Program-made: the position numbers and the translations under genes | NCBI GenBank assembly: GCA_946186185.1 | Contig: CAMHMJ010000003.1 | Span: 62,001 to 126,000, forward strand | Source of the DNA: an uncultured Treponema sp. | Lineage (GTDB): Bacteria > Spirochaetota > Spirochaetia > Treponematales > Treponemataceae | DNA length: 64,000 nucleotides | Reading direction: 5' to 3' | In this document: piece after piece, positions 63,616 through 64,000 of the stretch | Layout of the letters: each line of letters starts with the position of its first letter | Numbering within the stretch: the first letter of the stretch is position 1 | The notes under the pieces: generated by a model | Databases searched by the model: none | The model's input: the letters and a program-made list of their open reading frames with translations, nothing else | Told to the model about the DNA's origin: nothing

Positions 63616-64000
63616 CTATCTCGTGCTTTCTGATGAGTAGAGCCGAACCGGCGGCTTCCCTGTAAAGTATTTTTTCTGGATGCGGTAAAAATCGTCGGCG
63701 GTGGCGCTCATCAAAAAGTCGTACTCGTCCAGGTATTTCCGGGGATTTTTGCCGCCGTTTCTGATAAGAATTGCGGTTCCCCGGTTTTCTGATGTGCCGG
63801 AAAGATTTTTAAGGGTCCAGATATTTTTTATCAGCTCCGCTTGTTCATCTCTTTCCGGGGCTTCCGGTGAAAGTGCCGCAGAAAAGTCCTTCTGCACCTT
63901 CGAGAAAATCTCTTCAACCTTTTTTGTGTGCCCCACAGAAACAAATGAAATTGCGCTGCATGGAAGCTTCTGGCTGCGTGGAAGTAATTTAATAGAAGAA
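63616..64000 (-). CDS. M16 (insulinase) family peptidase, C-terminal part
   Basis: The frame is open to the right edge (128 codons visible), so the start lies outside the window; an apparent GTG start at 63936 is internal. The visible end has FVSVGHTKKVEEIF and the typical closing pattern of M16 C-terminal domains (LMSATADDFYRIQKKYF, then RLYSS). The zinc site is not visible. It could be a non-catalytic M16B partner. Confidence 0.75.
   Translation of the reverse strand, partial: SSIKLLPRSQKLPCSAISFVSVGHTKKVEEIFSKVQKDFSAALSPEAPERDEQAELIKNIWTLKNLSGTSENRGTAILIRNGGKNPRKYLDEYDFLMSATADDFYRIQKKYFTGKPPVRLYSSESTR

Noticed and set aside
1..64000. tRNA, rRNA or CRISPR loci
   Set aside because: No cloverleaf with a GTTCRA-type loop was found in the intergenic gaps, no rRNA segment, and no regularly spaced identical repeats with unique spacers.

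Overview
The window looks like the chromosome of a host- or rumen-associated Treponema (Spirochaetota). I infer this from the many short-lipobox lipoproteins, the DUF115/Maf motility-associated glycosyltransferase, the CTC-type L25, a multi-membrane-span chemoreceptor, large InlB/GLUG-repeat surface lipoproteins and the moderate-to-low G+C. It was read by eye only, with no database search.

Region 1 (1-17921) opens with the end of a patatin-like phospholipase on the minus strand. It is followed by a plus-strand block that looks like a starch-utilisation locus built from lipoproteins. The block holds two GH13 alpha-amylase-type enzymes (1222, 6672), a lipoprotein with two CBM20-like modules and a formylglycine-generating-enzyme (SUMF1) domain (4648), a methyl-accepting chemotaxis protein (9752), a type I pullulanase (11767) and a non-catalytic carbohydrate-binding lipoprotein (15270). 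Four of these lipoproteins share the same N-terminal module, which I do not recognise as a named domain. No SusC/SusD or sugar permease is present.

Region 2 (18100-27155) has a Phd/VapC toxin-antitoxin pair, rplY (L25), then tilS, a TPR protein, an HtrA-like lipoprotein protease and lepA. Minus-strand genes for a membrane-anchored PPIase and the Maf glycosyltransferase follow. Region 3 (30863-39432) is biosynthetic: trpR, pyrB-pyrI-pyrC, leuA behind a leucine-rich leader peptide and attenuator, a Gfo/Idh/MocA oxidoreductase, and guaB behind a possible attenuating leader.

Region 4 (39433-44851) is accessory in character. It has an array of six hairpins, a 230-bp element with long terminal inverted repeats, a transglutaminase-like TPR protein, and a predicted secreted Cys/His hydrolase with a double-glycine (bacteriocin-type) leader. 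The hydrolase is followed by a WG-repeat protein and a small exported protein. Region 5 (44853-55999) carries an orphan GlnQ-type ATPase, histidinol phosphatase, a REC-kinase-REC-REC-HPt hybrid kinase with a REC-STAS-like-REC partner, a D,D-carboxypeptidase, an RRM protein, an oligopeptide-binding protein, an unrecognised 470-aa protein and an M28-type peptidase. Region 6 (56209-64000) has two InlB/GLUG-repeat surface lipoproteins and the end of an M16 peptidase.

All five convergent gene junctions hold palindromic repeat DNA. Four of the five carry members of one inverted-repeat family. No tRNA, rRNA, CRISPR array, transposase or phage gene was seen.
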